A DNA stretch of 45,056 nucleotides, from NCBI GenBank assembly GCA_030057915.1, contig JASGUC010000026.1, positions 1-45,056 on the forward strand, written 5' to 3'. The notes under the pieces are model-generated. The model was not told the origin of the DNA. It saw only the letters and a list, made by a program, of their open reading frames with translations, and searched no databases. This document shows positions 23,401 through 32,491 of this stretch, in pieces (positions within the stretch are counted from its first letter, which is position 1; each line of letters begins with the position of its first letter). Source of the DNA: Pseudomonadota bacterium. Lineage in GTDB: Bacteria; Desulfobacterota; Syntrophia; Syntrophales; UBA8958. Both the position numbers and the translations under genes were made by a program.

Positions 23401-26004
23401 ATGGGAAAACAAATGCTTATCAACGCGGTCCATCCGGAGCAAAAACGGATGGCCATCGTGGATGACGGCAAACTCTTGGATTACAATATCCAGATGGCCG
23501 TGAAAGAGCCCATAACGGGCAACATCTACAAAGGCATCGTCATGAAGGTCGAACGTGGTCTCCAGGCGGCCTTCGTCAACTATGGGGGAAAGAAGGACGG
23601 CTTTCTTCCCCTCCGGGACGTGAGCCAGGACTATTTTACCGAGCGGCGGGAGGGAGAGACCACGCCGGAAGGCGGTCATGGCCATGGCCGGTCGTTCTTG
23701 AAGGTCGGTCAGGAAGTCGTCGTCCAGGTCATGCGAGAGGTGAGCGAGCGCAAGGGGGCGTTGCTTACCTCCTATATCTCCCTGCCGGGGCGTTATCTCG
23801 TCCTGATGCCGAACAAGCAGGGCGGCGGCATCTCCCGGAAGATCGAGGACGAGGAAGACCGGAAACGCCTCAAGGAAATCATGGACCAGATCAAGCTGGA
23901 AGAGGGGATGGGATTCATCGTCCGCACGGCGGGAATGAGCCGGACCAAGCAGGAGCTGTCCAGGGACTACCAGCATCTCTCCCGGCTCTGGAAAGAGATT
24001 CAGAAGGCCGCGGCGGCCACTCCCGCGCCGACGGTCATCTATCAGGAGAGCGACTTCGGCGTCTGTTCCCTCCGGGATTATTTCACCTCGGAGATCGAGG
24101 AGATTCTGGTGGACGATACGGAGACCTTCCGGAAGATGCGGGCCTATTGTAAAACCGTATCGCCCCGCATGGTGAAAATCATCAAGCTCTACAAGGATAT
24201 GGTTCCCCTCTTCGACCGGTACAGCCTCGAGGATCAGATCCGGGTCATCTATCAGGAACGGGTCGATCTCAAATCGGGAGGCTACCTGGTCATCAATCCC
24301 ACGGAGGCGATGATCACCATCGACGTCAACTCCGGCCGGGGGTCGAATAAGCGGAATGTAGAGGAAACCGCCTTCCGCACCAACCTCGAGGCGGCGGAGG
24401 AAATCGCCCGCCAGTTGCGTCTCAGGGACCTTGGAGGGCTTATCGTCATCGACTTCATCGACATGATGGATCGCCAGCATCAGCTCGAGATCGAGCGCAC
24501 CTTCAAGAAGGCCCTGAGCGTGGACCGCTCCCGAATTCAAATGTCTAAGATCTCGAAATTCGGCATGCTCGAGCTGTCCCGGCAGAAGAAACAATCGACC
24601 ATACAGGAGATAAGCTACACCGCCTGCCCATACTGCAAGGGCACCGGTTTCCGGCCGTCTCTGGAATACATCGCCCTGAGCGCCTTCCGGAAAATCGAGT
24701 CCCAGGCGGTGAAGAGGATCTACTCGGGGCTCAAGGTAAGCCTGCCCCATGCGGTGTCCGATTATCTCCTGAACCAGAAGCGCCTGGAGATAAGCAGGCT
24801 CGAATCCATGTGCGAGATGTCCATTCATATCTCCGGGCATGCGGACATGCCCTGGGACGATGTCCGGATGGAATCCGTGCCCCGGGAAGGGACGCCGGAG
24901 GGCGTCGCGGAGAAGGATCGACATGCCGAGATGGCCCGGGAGCGTCATCCCGGCGGCCCGGGGAAACCCCGGGAGCGGGAACCCCAGCGGGGGAATAAAG
25001 GCGCCTCCCCCGGGAAGGGGACCGACGGGACGGGTCCGGTGCCGGCGGGGGGAGCAACGGCAGGTCCGAAGGCAGGCCCGGCGGCGGGACCAGCGGCGGG
25101 ATCAGTGACAGGTCCGAAGGCGGGAACGGCGGCGGATCAGGCGGCGGTGCCATCCACGGGAACGGCGGCGGGCCCGGCAGTGGAAACGGCGGCGGGATCG
25201 ACGCCTCCGCCCGCCGAGACAGCCAAGAAGAAACCGCGACGGCGCTCGCGGCACCGACGGAAGAAAACCGCCCCCGAGGCGTCGTCCTCCGCCGCGGATA
25301 AGGGGACGGCGCCTGGGGAAGCGGCCGCTTCGACGCCGGCGTCGCTCGTGGAGACGGACGCCGACGCCTTCGGCGCCTCCGCCGACCGCGGCTCCTCCGC
25401 CTTGGGCGCCCCCGCCGACCGCGACACCCCCATCGACCGTGACGCCTCCGCCGACCGCGGCTCCTTCGCCAACCGCGACGCCTCCGCCGACCACGCCGAC
25501 GCCGCCGGACCGGCGGTGGAAAACGCTTCTCCCGTCGTCCCGGAGAGGACGCCGGCGCCGAAGACGGAGCGGCAAGCGGCGCCCGGGGGATCGGACGCCG
25601 GAGCGGCGGCGAGGGGCGCGGCCCAAGCCCCGGAGCTGGCGGAGGAGGAACGGAAGAACGTAAAACCGCCGTCAAAAAGGACGCGGTCGCGGAGAACGGC
25701 GAAGGCCCCCGTTGCGGCAACGACGCCGGCCTCCGAGGGTTCCCCGCCCGCGGAGGCGGCGGGGGGCCAGCCGAAGAAGGAAACGCCCGCCGTCAAGGCG
25801 TCCCGGGGGAAAGGACGGAGCACAAGCCGACCCTCTCCGCGCCGGCAGCCGACGGTCGAATCTTCCGAAGTCCCGGCAGCCGACGGCGATAAAACGCCCG
25901 TCGCGGCGATCCCCGCGGGGTTTCCCCACGGCGAGGATGAAACGCCGCCGTCATTGCCCTCCCCCCGGCAGGTGGGGCCGGAGGGAGACGGAAGCGATGC
26001 TTGA
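23401..26004 (+). CDS. RNase E/G family endoribonuclease with long disordered tail
   Basis: An 867-residue protein. Residues 1-490 are the catalytic RNase E/G core: S1 RNA-binding domain (NIYKGIVMKVERGLQAAFVN onward), DNase-I-like domain with metal-binding aspartates in TIDVNSGRG (near 306) and VIDFIDMMD (near 350), and a zinc-link CPYCKG (near 409). It cuts single-stranded mRNA and rRNA precursors. From 490 on the sequence is low-complexity: AGPKAGPAAG-type repeats, a basic block KKKPRRRSRHRRKK, then ADRG/ADRD-type acidic repeats and a second basic block. Such tails in RNase E anchor other degradosome proteins. No membrane segment is seen. The ribosome site is poor. Confidence 0.93.
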   Translation: MGKQMLINAVHPEQKRMAIVDDGKLLDYNIQMAVKEPITGNIYKGIVMKVERGLQAAFVNYGGKKDGFLPLRDVSQDYFTERREGETTPEGGHGHGRSFLKVGQEVVVQVMREVSERKGALLTSYISLPGRYLVLMPNKQGGGISRKIEDEEDRKRLKEIMDQIKLEEGMGFIVRTAGMSRTKQELSRDYQHLSRLWKEIQKAAAATPAPTVIYQESDFGVCSLRDYFTSEIEEILVDDTETFRKMRAYCKTVSPRMVKIIKLYKDMVPLFDRYSLEDQIRVIYQERVDLKSGGYLVINPTEAMITIDVNSGRGSNKRNVEETAFRTNLEAAEEIARQLRLRDLGGLIVIDFIDMMDRQHQLEIERTFKKALSVDRSRIQMSKISKFGMLELSRQKKQSTIQEISYTACPYCKGTGFRPSLEYIALSAFRKIESQAVKRIYSGLKVSLPHAVSDYLLNQKRLEISRLESMCEMSIHISGHADMPWDDVRMESVPREGTPEGVAEKDRHAEMARERHPGGPGKPREREPQRGNKGASPGKGTDGTGPVPAGGATAGPKAGPAAGPAAGSVTGPKAGTAADQAAVPSTGTAAGPAVETAAGSTPPPAETAKKKPRRRSRHRRKKTAPEASSSAADKGTAPGEAAASTPASLVETDADAFGASADRGSSALGAPADRDTPIDRDASADRGSFANRDASADHADAAGPAVENASPVVPERTPAPKTERQAAPGGSDAGAAARGAAQAPELAEEERKNVKPPSKRTRSRRTAKAPVAATTPASEGSPPAEAAGGQPKKETPAVKASRGKGRSTSRPSPRRQPTVESSEVPAADGDKTPVAAIPAGFPHGEDETPPSLPSPRQVGPEGDGSDA

Positions 26005-26020
26005 CGAACGGGGCGGCGCT

Positions 26021-26833
26021 TCAGCCCCCCAGGGCCTGGGAACGTAGGGTGGCCGCTTCCACCGCGGCCATGAGGGCGCCCCGGAGCTTGCGGTCCTCCA
26101 GGGCCCTGATCCCGGCGATCGTCGTTCCTCCCGGCGAGGTTACCATGTCTTTCAACTGGCCGGGATGCCTCTCTCCGGAGAGGAAGAGCCGGGCCGCGCC
26201 CTGCAGGGTCTGCGCGGCCAGGATGAGGGCCGTATCGCGGCTGAGGCCCATGTGGACCCCGCCATCGGCAAGGGCCTCGATCATGATGAAGGCATAGGCG
26301 GGGCCGCTGCCGCTCAAACCGGTCACCGCGTCAAGTTGCTCCTCCTTGACGACCACGGTTTTCCCCACGGCGTTGAAGATATGGAGGGCCGTCTCCATGT
26401 CCTCGCCCGTCGCTCCCGGCCCGGCCGCCAGGGCGGTCATCCCTTCCCCGATTAGGGCCGGGGTGTTGGGCATGGTGCGGATAATCCGCACCCCCGGCGC
26501 GAGTCGTTCGGCGATGAACCGGATGGGGATGCCGGCGGCGATGGAGATGACGAGCTTGGATTCGTCCACCGCCCCGGAGAGGCCTCCCAGGACCTCGGCC
26601 ATGTTCTGCGGCTTCACGGCCAGGATGATGATCCGAGCCGCTTCGGCGGCCTGACGGTTATCGCCCGTGGTCGCAACCCCGTGCGTCTTGCCCAGCTCCT
26701 CAAGCTGTCTTTTGTCCACGTCGGCCACGATCACCGCCTCCGCGGGAACGAGCCGATGGGCGAGGATGCCGCCGATGAGCGCCCCTCCCATCTTGCCGCC
26801 TCCGATTACCCCGATCCTTTTTCCTTTCAACAT
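26021..26833 (-). CDS. proC: pyrroline-5-carboxylate reductase
   Basis: A 270-residue enzyme making proline from pyrroline-5-carboxylate with NAD(P)H. The N-terminal Rossmann motif is GVIGGGKMGGALIGG; AVKPQNM, RTMPNTPA and the C-terminal signature region GLSGSGPAYAFIMIEALADGG and MVTSPGGTT are typical (these strings are split across the dimer domain). GGGGGAG precedes the ATG. It converges on the RNase E/G gene with only 16 bases between the stops, so a shared bidirectional terminator would be needed; none is obvious. Confidence 0.95.
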   Translation of the reverse strand: MLKGKRIGVIGGGKMGGALIGGILAHRLVPAEAVIVADVDKRQLEELGKTHGVATTGDNRQAAEAARIIILAVKPQNMAEVLGGLSGAVDESKLVISIAAGIPIRFIAERLAPGVRIIRTMPNTPALIGEGMTALAAGPGATGEDMETALHIFNAVGKTVVVKEEQLDAVTGLSGSGPAYAFIMIEALADGGVHMGLSRDTALILAAQTLQGAARLFLSGERHPGQLKDMVTSPGGTTIAGIRALEDRKLRGALMAAVEAATLRSQALGG

Positions 26834-26971
26834 GACGTCTCCCCCCTTGATGAAATGATGAATGGGGCAACCTGTAATCCTTTTTTTGGCCTGGTGTCAA
26901 TAGGCAGGGGAAAATACCCGGTTGCGGAACCCGAGGAAGATGTGTTACGAAATGTCCGCCGAGCGTGGATC

Positions 26972-27047
26972 GAGACCTTTGAAAAACGACCTGTCTTGCC
27001 CTCGAGACGACGGCGGGGGTTGGCGGCGGCGTTTTTCAAGGACCTCG
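26972..27047. repeat. short GAGACC-type inverted-repeat element
   Basis: GAGACCTTTGAAAAACGACC and GCGTTTTTCAAGGACCTCG bound a 76-bp copy, a shorter form of the family seen at 10239 and 40106. It lies in the 26834-27140 gap between proC and the hydrolase, where no other feature was found. Confidence 0.6.
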
Positions 27048-27140
27048 GGTTTCAAGGGTTTCGCGGCCGGTTTTTCTTTCCCGGCGGCGGCAATGCCGTC
27101 ACGGGGCATCCGGCAACGGTCAAGCGCCGGGGAGGTGGAA

Positions 27141-27914
27141 ATGCTAAGGAAAAGGGAGATCGACGGCATCCGGATCGCCGGATGGACCAGCGGCGAGCGG
27201 TGGCGGGACGGCCTTCGCCATCTCGTCTTCATCCATGGCTCCGGGGGGGATCACACCCACTGGGCCTATCAGTTAGACGACCTGAAGAAGGATTTCAACG
27301 TGCTGGCCGTGGATCTGCCCGGGCACGGGCAATCGGCGGGGAAGGGGGAGCGGAGCGTAGAGGCTTACGTGGAATGGATACGCGGGATCCTGGCGGCCTT
27401 CGAGGTCGAGAAACCCATTCTCGTCGGGCACTCCCTGGGGGCCGCCATCAGCCTCTCCTTCGCCATCCGCTACGGGGACCTGTCGTCGGGCATTGTCCCC
27501 GTGGGCGGCGGCGCGGTCATGTGGGTCAATCCGACGATCCTCGCCGGTCTCCTGGAGGATCCGCGGCCCATAATAGAAATGGCCGCCCGGCTCTCCCTGG
27601 CCAGGGGGAACCGAGAGAGGTTCGAGAAGGTCCTCGCGTCGGGTTTCGCCAGGGCGAATCCCGTGGTGATGCAGGGCGATTTCTCCGCCTGCAACGACTT
27701 GAACCTGACCGCGGAGGTGAAGAAGATAGCAATCCCCACGCTGGTTGTCTGCGGAACGGAGGACCGGATGATGCCGCCGGAGCATTCCCGGTTCCTGAAG
27801 GATAATATCCCCGGCGCCCGGATGGCGTTGATCGACAATGCCGGGCATCTGGTCATGATGGAAGACCCGGAGACATTCAACCGACATATCCGGGAATTTG
27901 CCGGATCCCTGTAG
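27141..27914 (+). CDS. alpha/beta hydrolase
   Basis: A 257-residue alpha/beta-fold hydrolase. FIHGSGGDHTHW forms the oxyanion loop, GHSLGAA holds the nucleophile Ser, CGTEDRMM the acid and NAGHLVMME the His. The substrate is unknown; esterase and thioesterase activities are common in the group. GGAGG precedes the ATG at 27141; an upstream in-frame start at 26922 would translate the repeat and is rejected. It is followed after 23 bases by yggT, suggesting an operon. Confidence 0.9.
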   Translation: MLRKREIDGIRIAGWTSGERWRDGLRHLVFIHGSGGDHTHWAYQLDDLKKDFNVLAVDLPGHGQSAGKGERSVEAYVEWIRGILAAFEVEKPILVGHSLGAAISLSFAIRYGDLSSGIVPVGGGAVMWVNPTILAGLLEDPRPIIEMAARLSLARGNRERFEKVLASGFARANPVVMQGDFSACNDLNLTAEVKKIAIPTLVVCGTEDRMMPPEHSRFLKDNIPGARMALIDNAGHLVMMEDPETFNRHIREFAGSL

Positions 27915-27937
27915 AATCGCTGCCGGAGGATGCCGCC

Positions 27938-28237
27938 ATGTTCGTAATAGGTAATCTCATCGTCGCGCTCGCCAAGATCATCGATCTGGCCCTTGGCGTC
28001 TATGTCTGGATAATCATCCTCCGGGCCGTCGTCTCGTGGGTCAATGCCGACCCCTACAATCCTATCGTCAATTTCCTGTACCGGGCCACGGAGCCGGCGC
28101 TGGCGCCCATTCGCCGCTGGTTGCCCTTCGGCGGCGCGGGGATTGACGTCTCGCCCATCATCGTCATCCTCATCGTTTACTTCCTCCAGTTTTTCCTCGT
28201 GAAGACGATGATCCAGGCGGCCATGTATTTCCACTGA
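27938..28237 (+). CDS. YggT family membrane protein
   Basis: A 99-residue protein with two or three hydrophobic helices and the YggT motif LRAVVSWVNADPYNPIV, with a second segment IDVSPIIVILIVYFLQ. Family members are inner-membrane proteins linked to osmotic stress or to cell division site assembly, with no proven mechanism. GGAGGA precedes the start. The stop overlaps the next start by one base (TGATG). YggT and DUF167 next to each other is a frequent arrangement. Confidence 0.92.
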   Translation: MFVIGNLIVALAKIIDLALGVYVWIIILRAVVSWVNADPYNPIVNFLYRATEPALAPIRRWLPFGGAGIDVSPIIVILIVYFLQFFLVKTMIQAAMYFH

Positions 28238-28569
28238 TGATTCGGGAAACGCCGGAAGGCTTTCTGCTGGACATAAAGGTCCTGCCCCGTTCCTCCCGGT
28301 GCGGCATCTGCGGCATTCAGGGCGACGCCCTGAAGATCAAGGTGACGGCGCCTCCGGTGGACGGCCGGGCTAATGAAGAGATCGTGGCCTTCCTGGCGGA
28401 CGTTCTGGGGATAAGGAAGGGCCAGGTGACCATAACGGCGGGGCGTAACGCCACGAGGAAGGTTGTTGCCGTAACCGGCTGCGGCCGCCGGGATCTGGAA
28501 CGTCTGATAGGGGGAGAGGGACGGGCCGATCGGACGCCGCTCCTGCCGCCGGAACCGTCCGGACGCTGA
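28237..28569 (+). CDS. DUF167 (YggU-like) protein
   Basis: A 110-residue protein. DIKVLPRSSR, ALKIKVTAPPVDGRANEE and ITAGRNATRKVVAV are the core strands of the DUF167 family, small soluble proteins of unknown function. The C-terminal 25 residues are an unstructured, Pro/Arg-rich addition. It is translationally coupled to yggT. A GGGGCG-TTTTT-CGCCCC hairpin lies at about 28585-28601 after its stop. Confidence 0.92.
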   Translation: MIRETPEGFLLDIKVLPRSSRCGICGIQGDALKIKVTAPPVDGRANEEIVAFLADVLGIRKGQVTITAGRNATRKVVAVTGCGRRDLERLIGGEGRADRTPLLPPEPSGR

Positions 28570-28667
28570 GCCTCCCCCCGCCGGGGCGTTTTTCGCCCCC
28601 GGGCCTCCCCGGCCAGGGAGGGCGAATCCCGGATGTCCCCTCTGGTGGGAGAGAGAAGCATCGGCCC

Positions 28668-30260
28668 ATGTCGCAGCCGTTGAAACGAAGCAGGGAAAAC
28701 GAAAATGTCGCCAAGGCGGCGGGGGTGGTCGGACTGGCGACGATGCTGAGCCGGGTCTTCGGCTTCATCCGCGACATGGTCGTGGCGGGCCTCTTCGGCG
28801 CCGGCGTGGTTACCGATGCCTTCTTCGTCGCCTTTCGGATCCCCAACCTCCTGCGCCGCCTCCTGGCGGAAGGATCCCTGACGGTTTCCTTCGTTCCCGT
28901 ATTCACGGAATACTTGAAAAGACGCTCCCGCGAGGAAGCCCTGGAACTCGCCGATGTAACCTTCACCTTCCTCTCGGCGCTCCTGGTCGCGGTTTCCATC
29001 GCCGGCGTCCTGCTCGCGCCGTATATCGTCGCCGTCATGGCCCCGGGATTCGTCAAGCATGACGCCCAATACGAACTGACGGTCCTGCTCACCCGGTTCA
29101 TGTTCCCCTATATCTTCTTCATATCCCTGGTGGCCCTCTGCATGGGGATCCTCAATTCCCTGCGCCACTTCGCGGCCCCAGCCCTGTCGCCGGTGGTTCT
29201 GAACATCTCCATGATCCTAGCTGCCCTACTGCTCCGGGACTTCTTCTCCGAACCGATCTTCGCCCTGGCCGTGGGGGTCATGGTCGGCGGCGTCCTCCAG
29301 TTGGCCATGCAGTGGCCGTTTCTTCTCAAGATGGGGATTCGCCTCCGCCCGAATTTCCGCCTCCGTCACCCGGGGCTGAAGCGGATCGGTCTCCTGATGA
29401 TGCCCGCGGCCTTTGGGGCGGCCATCTATCAGATCAATGTCTTCATCGGGACCGTCTTGGCCTCCCTCCTCCCCAAGGGGAGCGTTTCCTACCTTTACTA
29501 CGCCGATCGCATCGTCGAGCTGCCCCTGGGGGTCTTTGCCATCGCCGTGGGGACGGCGGCGCTCCCCAGCTTTTCCGACCAGGTGGCCCGGGGGGAGTTC
29601 GAGGATTTCAAGAGGACCCTCTCCTTTTCCCTGCGGCTGATCCTCTTTATCACCGTTCCCGCCACCGTGGCCCTGCTGGCCCTCCGGGAGCCGATCCTCT
29701 CGGTGCTCTTTCAGCGGGGGGCCTTCGATGCCGCCGCCACCGTCGCGACCGCCGAAGCGCTGCTCTATTACACCCTGGGGTTGTGGGCCTTTTCGGTGAT
29801 CCGGGTCATCGTTTCGGCCTTCTACTCCCTCCAGGATGCCAAGATGCCCATGAAGGCGGCGATCGTAGCGCTGATCGTCAATGTCGCCGCCAGCATCGCC
29901 CTCATGGGGCCGATGCGTCACGGAGGCCTGGCCCTCGCGACCTCTCTCGCCTCGGTGGTGAACGTCCTCATCCTCGGGTTCGTCTTGAGAAGGAGGATCG
30001 GTTCTTATCTGAACCGGGATTTTTACCGCTCCTTGGGGAAGATGGCCGCCGCTTCCCTGGTGATGTGGCTCTCCATCATGCTGGTGGAGGCGATCTTTCC
30101 CTGGCGGATCGCCGATGCCTTCGATCGCCGGCTCCTGTTTCTGACCGCGAGCGTGACCTTCGGTCTGACGACATATTTTGCCGCCTCCTGGGCTTTGAAG
30201 AGTCCGGAGATGACGATGGCGATCCGGACGGCCAAGGCAAAGCTGGGCGGCAAAGGATAA
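28668..30260 (+). CDS. murJ: lipid II flippase MurJ (MviN)
   Basis: A 530-residue polytopic membrane protein of the MOP superfamily with about 14 helices, moving lipid II across the inner membrane for peptidoglycan assembly. The N-terminal MLSRVFGFIRDMVVAGLFG and TDAFFVAFRIPNLLRRLLAEG are diagnostic and contain the conserved Arg residues of the central cavity; the later LFQRGAFDAAAT block is also typical. GGGAGAGAGAAG lies ahead of the ATG. It ends 74 bases before serS. Confidence 0.95.
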   Translation: MSQPLKRSRENENVAKAAGVVGLATMLSRVFGFIRDMVVAGLFGAGVVTDAFFVAFRIPNLLRRLLAEGSLTVSFVPVFTEYLKRRSREEALELADVTFTFLSALLVAVSIAGVLLAPYIVAVMAPGFVKHDAQYELTVLLTRFMFPYIFFISLVALCMGILNSLRHFAAPALSPVVLNISMILAALLLRDFFSEPIFALAVGVMVGGVLQLAMQWPFLLKMGIRLRPNFRLRHPGLKRIGLLMMPAAFGAAIYQINVFIGTVLASLLPKGSVSYLYYADRIVELPLGVFAIAVGTAALPSFSDQVARGEFEDFKRTLSFSLRLILFITVPATVALLALREPILSVLFQRGAFDAAATVATAEALLYYTLGLWAFSVIRVIVSAFYSLQDAKMPMKAAIVALIVNVAASIALMGPMRHGGLALATSLASVVNVLILGFVLRRRIGSYLNRDFYRSLGKMAAASLVMWLSIMLVEAIFPWRIADAFDRRLLFLTASVTFGLTTYFAASWALKSPEMTMAIRTAKAKLGGKG

Positions 30261-30265
30261 AGATA

Positions 30266-30294
30266 TTGACTTGAATCGGCGAAAGTGATAGGCA
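30266..30294 (+). promoter_or_regulatory. probable serS promoter
   Basis: TTGACT (30266-30271) and TAGGCA (30289-30294) are 17 bases apart in the short AT-rich gap between murJ and serS. The -10 is imperfect. Confidence 0.35.
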
Positions 30295-30334
30295 TTTTAA
30301 GCTGTTATCGAAAAAAAACCAAAGGACGCAAACC

Positions 30335-31615
30335 ATGCTGGACATCAAATTCATTCGCCAAAACACGGAACTGGTAAGAAGAAAGATGCTGGAGCGGGGA
30401 CAGGAGATGGACATGACCCCGTTTCTCGACCTGGATGCGCGCCGCCGGGACATCCTTCAGGAGGTGGAAAGGCTTCGTAACGACCGCAATACCGTCTCCA
30501 AGGAGATCGGCGAGAAAAAGAAAAAGCGGGAAGACGCCGCGGAACTGATTGCCCGCATGGGGGAGGTTTCCGCCCGGATCAAGGCCCTGGACGAGGAGTT
30601 GAAGAAGGTGGAAGAGGATCTCCATCGCCTGGTCATGGTCATCCCCAACATCCCCCACGAGACAGTGGAGTATGGCGCCTCTTCGGAAGACAACCCGGTG
30701 ATCCGGACCTGGGGGGAGATGCCGGTCTTTTCCTTTCCACCCAAGCCGCACTGGGATATCGGCGAAGCCCTGGGCATTCTGGATTTCGAGCGGGGGGCCA
30801 AGATCGCCGGCGCCCGCTTTACCGTTTACAAGGGGCTGGGGGCCATGCTGGAGCGGGCCATCCTGAACTTCATGCTGGATCTGCACATCTTTCAACACGG
30901 CTATACGGAGGTGCTCACACCGTTCCTGGTCAACCGGGCCAGCATGACCGGCACGGGACAGCTTCCCAAATTCGAGGAAGACCTGTTCCGGGTGGACGCG
31001 GTGGATTATTTTCTCATCCCCACGGCGGAGGTCCCGGTGACCAATATCCACCGGGACGAGATCCTGAGTGAGAAGGCCCTGCCCATCTATTATGTGTCCT
31101 ACTCGCCCTGCTTCCGGGCCGAGGCGGGTTCCTACGGCAAGGACACCCGGGGATTGATCCGTCAGCACCAGTTCAACAAGGTGGAGATGGTGAAGTTCTC
31201 CAAGCCCGAGACATCCTATGACGAGCTGGAAAAGCTCACGGACAACGCCGAAGAGGTCTTGCGTCTCCTGAATATCCCCTACCGGACGGTGAGCCTCTGC
31301 ACGGCCGATCTGGGGTTCTCCGCCGCCAAGACCTACGATGTGGAGGCCTGGCTGCCGGGCCAGGACGCCTATCGGGAGATATCGTCGTGCAGCAACTTCG
31401 AGGACTTCCAGGCCCGGCGCGCCGCGATCCGCTTCCGCCGGGAGGAATCGGGAAAGATCGAATTCGTCCACACCCTAAACGGCTCGGGGCTGGCGGTGGG
31501 GCGAACGGTGGTGGCCGTCCTGGAGAATTGTCAGCAGGCCGACGGCAGCGTCGTCATCCCGGAGGCGCTGCGCCCCTACATGAAAGGGATTGACAAGATT
31601 ACGGCAATAGGGTAA
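30335..31615 (+). CDS. serS: seryl-tRNA synthetase
   Basis: A 426-residue class II synthetase charging tRNA-Ser, and through it tRNA-Sec. The N-terminal 110 residues form the long antiparallel coiled coil ([11 protein letters not shown] to [10 protein letters not shown]) that grips the long variable arm. Motif 2 is [14 protein letters not shown] with HQFNKVE, and motif 3 is [21 protein letters not shown] is the serine-binding TxE. AAAGGA precedes the ATG. Two tRNA-Ser genes begin 28 bases after its stop. Confidence 0.97.
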   Translation: MLDIKFIRQNTELVRRKMLERGQEMDMTPFLDLDARRRDILQEVERLRNDRNTVSKEIGEKKKKREDAAELIARMGEVSARIKALDEELKKVEEDLHRLVMVIPNIPHETVEYGASSEDNPVIRTWGEMPVFSFPPKPHWDIGEALGILDFERGAKIAGARFTVYKGLGAMLERAILNFMLDLHIFQHGYTEVLTPFLVNRASMTGTGQLPKFEEDLFRVDAVDYFLIPTAEVPVTNIHRDEILSEKALPIYYVSYSPCFRAEAGSYGKDTRGLIRQHQFNKVEMVKFSKPETSYDELEKLTDNAEEVLRLLNIPYRTVSLCTADLGFSAAKTYDVEAWLPGQDAYREISSCSNFEDFQARRAAIRFRREESGKIEFVHTLNGSGLAVGRTVVAVLENCQQADGSVVIPEALRPYMKGIDKITAIG

Positions 31616-31642
31616 GCCCCGCCTACAAGTCAAGACGGCAAC

Positions 31643-31728
31643 GGAGGGATGGCCGAGCGGTCTATGGCGGCGGTCTTGAAAACCGTTGGGCGAAAGCCTC
31701 GCGGGTTCGAATCCTGCTCCCTCCGCCA
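31643..31728 (+). tRNA. tRNA-Ser(UGA)
   Basis: Acceptor stem GGAGGGA/TCCCTCC, anticodon loop CTTGAAA with anticodon TGA, a class II long variable arm, T-arm GCGGGTTCGAATCCTGC and encoded CCA. It reads UCA and related serine codons. Confidence 0.96.
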
Positions 31729-31744
31729 GATAAGGAACGGCTGC

Positions 31745-31838
31745 GGAGAGATGGCTGAGTGGTCGAAAGCGATCGCCTGCTAAGCGATTGTACGCCCTAA
31801 AAGGTGTACCGCGGGTTCAAATCCCGCTCTCTCCGCCA
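31745..31838 (+). tRNA. tRNA-Ser(GCU)
   Basis: Acceptor stem GGAGAGA/TCTCTCC, anticodon loop CTGCTAA with anticodon GCT, an extra-long variable arm (TGTACGCCCTAAAAGGTGTACC) and encoded CCA; 94 nt. It reads AGC/AGU serine codons. Confidence 0.96.
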
Positions 31839-31852
31839 TTATTTGCCCATAC

Positions 31853-31929
31853 GCGCCCGTAGTTCAGCTGGATAGAGCGTCAGACTACGAATCTGAAAGT
31901 CGCACGTTCGAATCGTGCCGGGCGCGCCA
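31853..31929 (+). tRNA. tRNA-Arg(ACG)
   Basis: Acceptor stem GCGCCCG/CGGGCGC, anticodon loop CTACGAA with anticodon ACG (A34 normally deaminated to inosine), T-arm GCACGTTCGAATCGTGC and encoded CCA. It reads CGN arginine codons. It closes a three-tRNA run after serS. Confidence 0.96.
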
Positions 31930-31943
31930 ATAAAAATAAAAAC

Positions 31944-31975
31944 AAGGGCTTAGGCAAACGCGGCTTAAGCCCTTT
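31944..31975 (+). terminator. terminator hairpin after tRNA cluster
   Basis: AAGGGCTTA (31944-31952) and TAAGCCCTT (31966-31974) form a perfect 9-bp stem with a 13-base loop, 14 bases after the tRNA-Arg end. The following T-run is short (TTTCC), so it is a plausible but weak intrinsic terminator. Confidence 0.6.
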
Positions 31976-32491
31976 CCGTTCGTGCGGCCCTTCGGTCCGC
32001 CCGGCCGCCAAAGCCGCAGACGTTGGGACACGACATGGCCCCCGTCTTTTTCATGGCTCATGCCTCCCCTCTATAGCTTGGCAATTAATGCTACAGGCCT
32101 CGACAACCCGTCATAACGCGGCGGCCGGCGCCGTTTCTCGCTATGGTTTTCCCCAGGATGTCTCGCTCGGGCCTGAACTCGATTCTCTGGATGCCCCCGC
32201 TCATCATGGTCTTTTGCCTCCTTTCTCTTTCTTTCGGCCTTAAGATAATCCCGAGGACTCTTTTCGACAATCGGCGTAAGGATGATTGTGGGATGGGAGA
32301 AAGGCGGCCCCGCCGGTCAGGTTAGGAGGGAGGGCCAGGTCGGGTTTTGTCCCATGGAGCGGCGGTTCTTTTCACCTGGAAATGCGCCTCTGGATTTTTG
32401 TAATAATTGCCTCCGGAAAAATCCAAGGGAGATCATGCACTTACATGCCGCTCTCTGTCGGGGGCCGGGGATTTGAGCGTGGAGCGGCGGT
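31976..32491. other. intergenic region, no supported gene
   Basis: About 515 bases between the tRNA terminator and the convergent ZIP gene. Short open frames (for example from 32143) have no ribosome site or motif. One notable item is a 22-bp near repeat of the ZIP gene end: TGGAGCGGCGGTTC at 32355 and again at 32480, with 20 of 22 bases matching overall. Confidence 0.45.
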
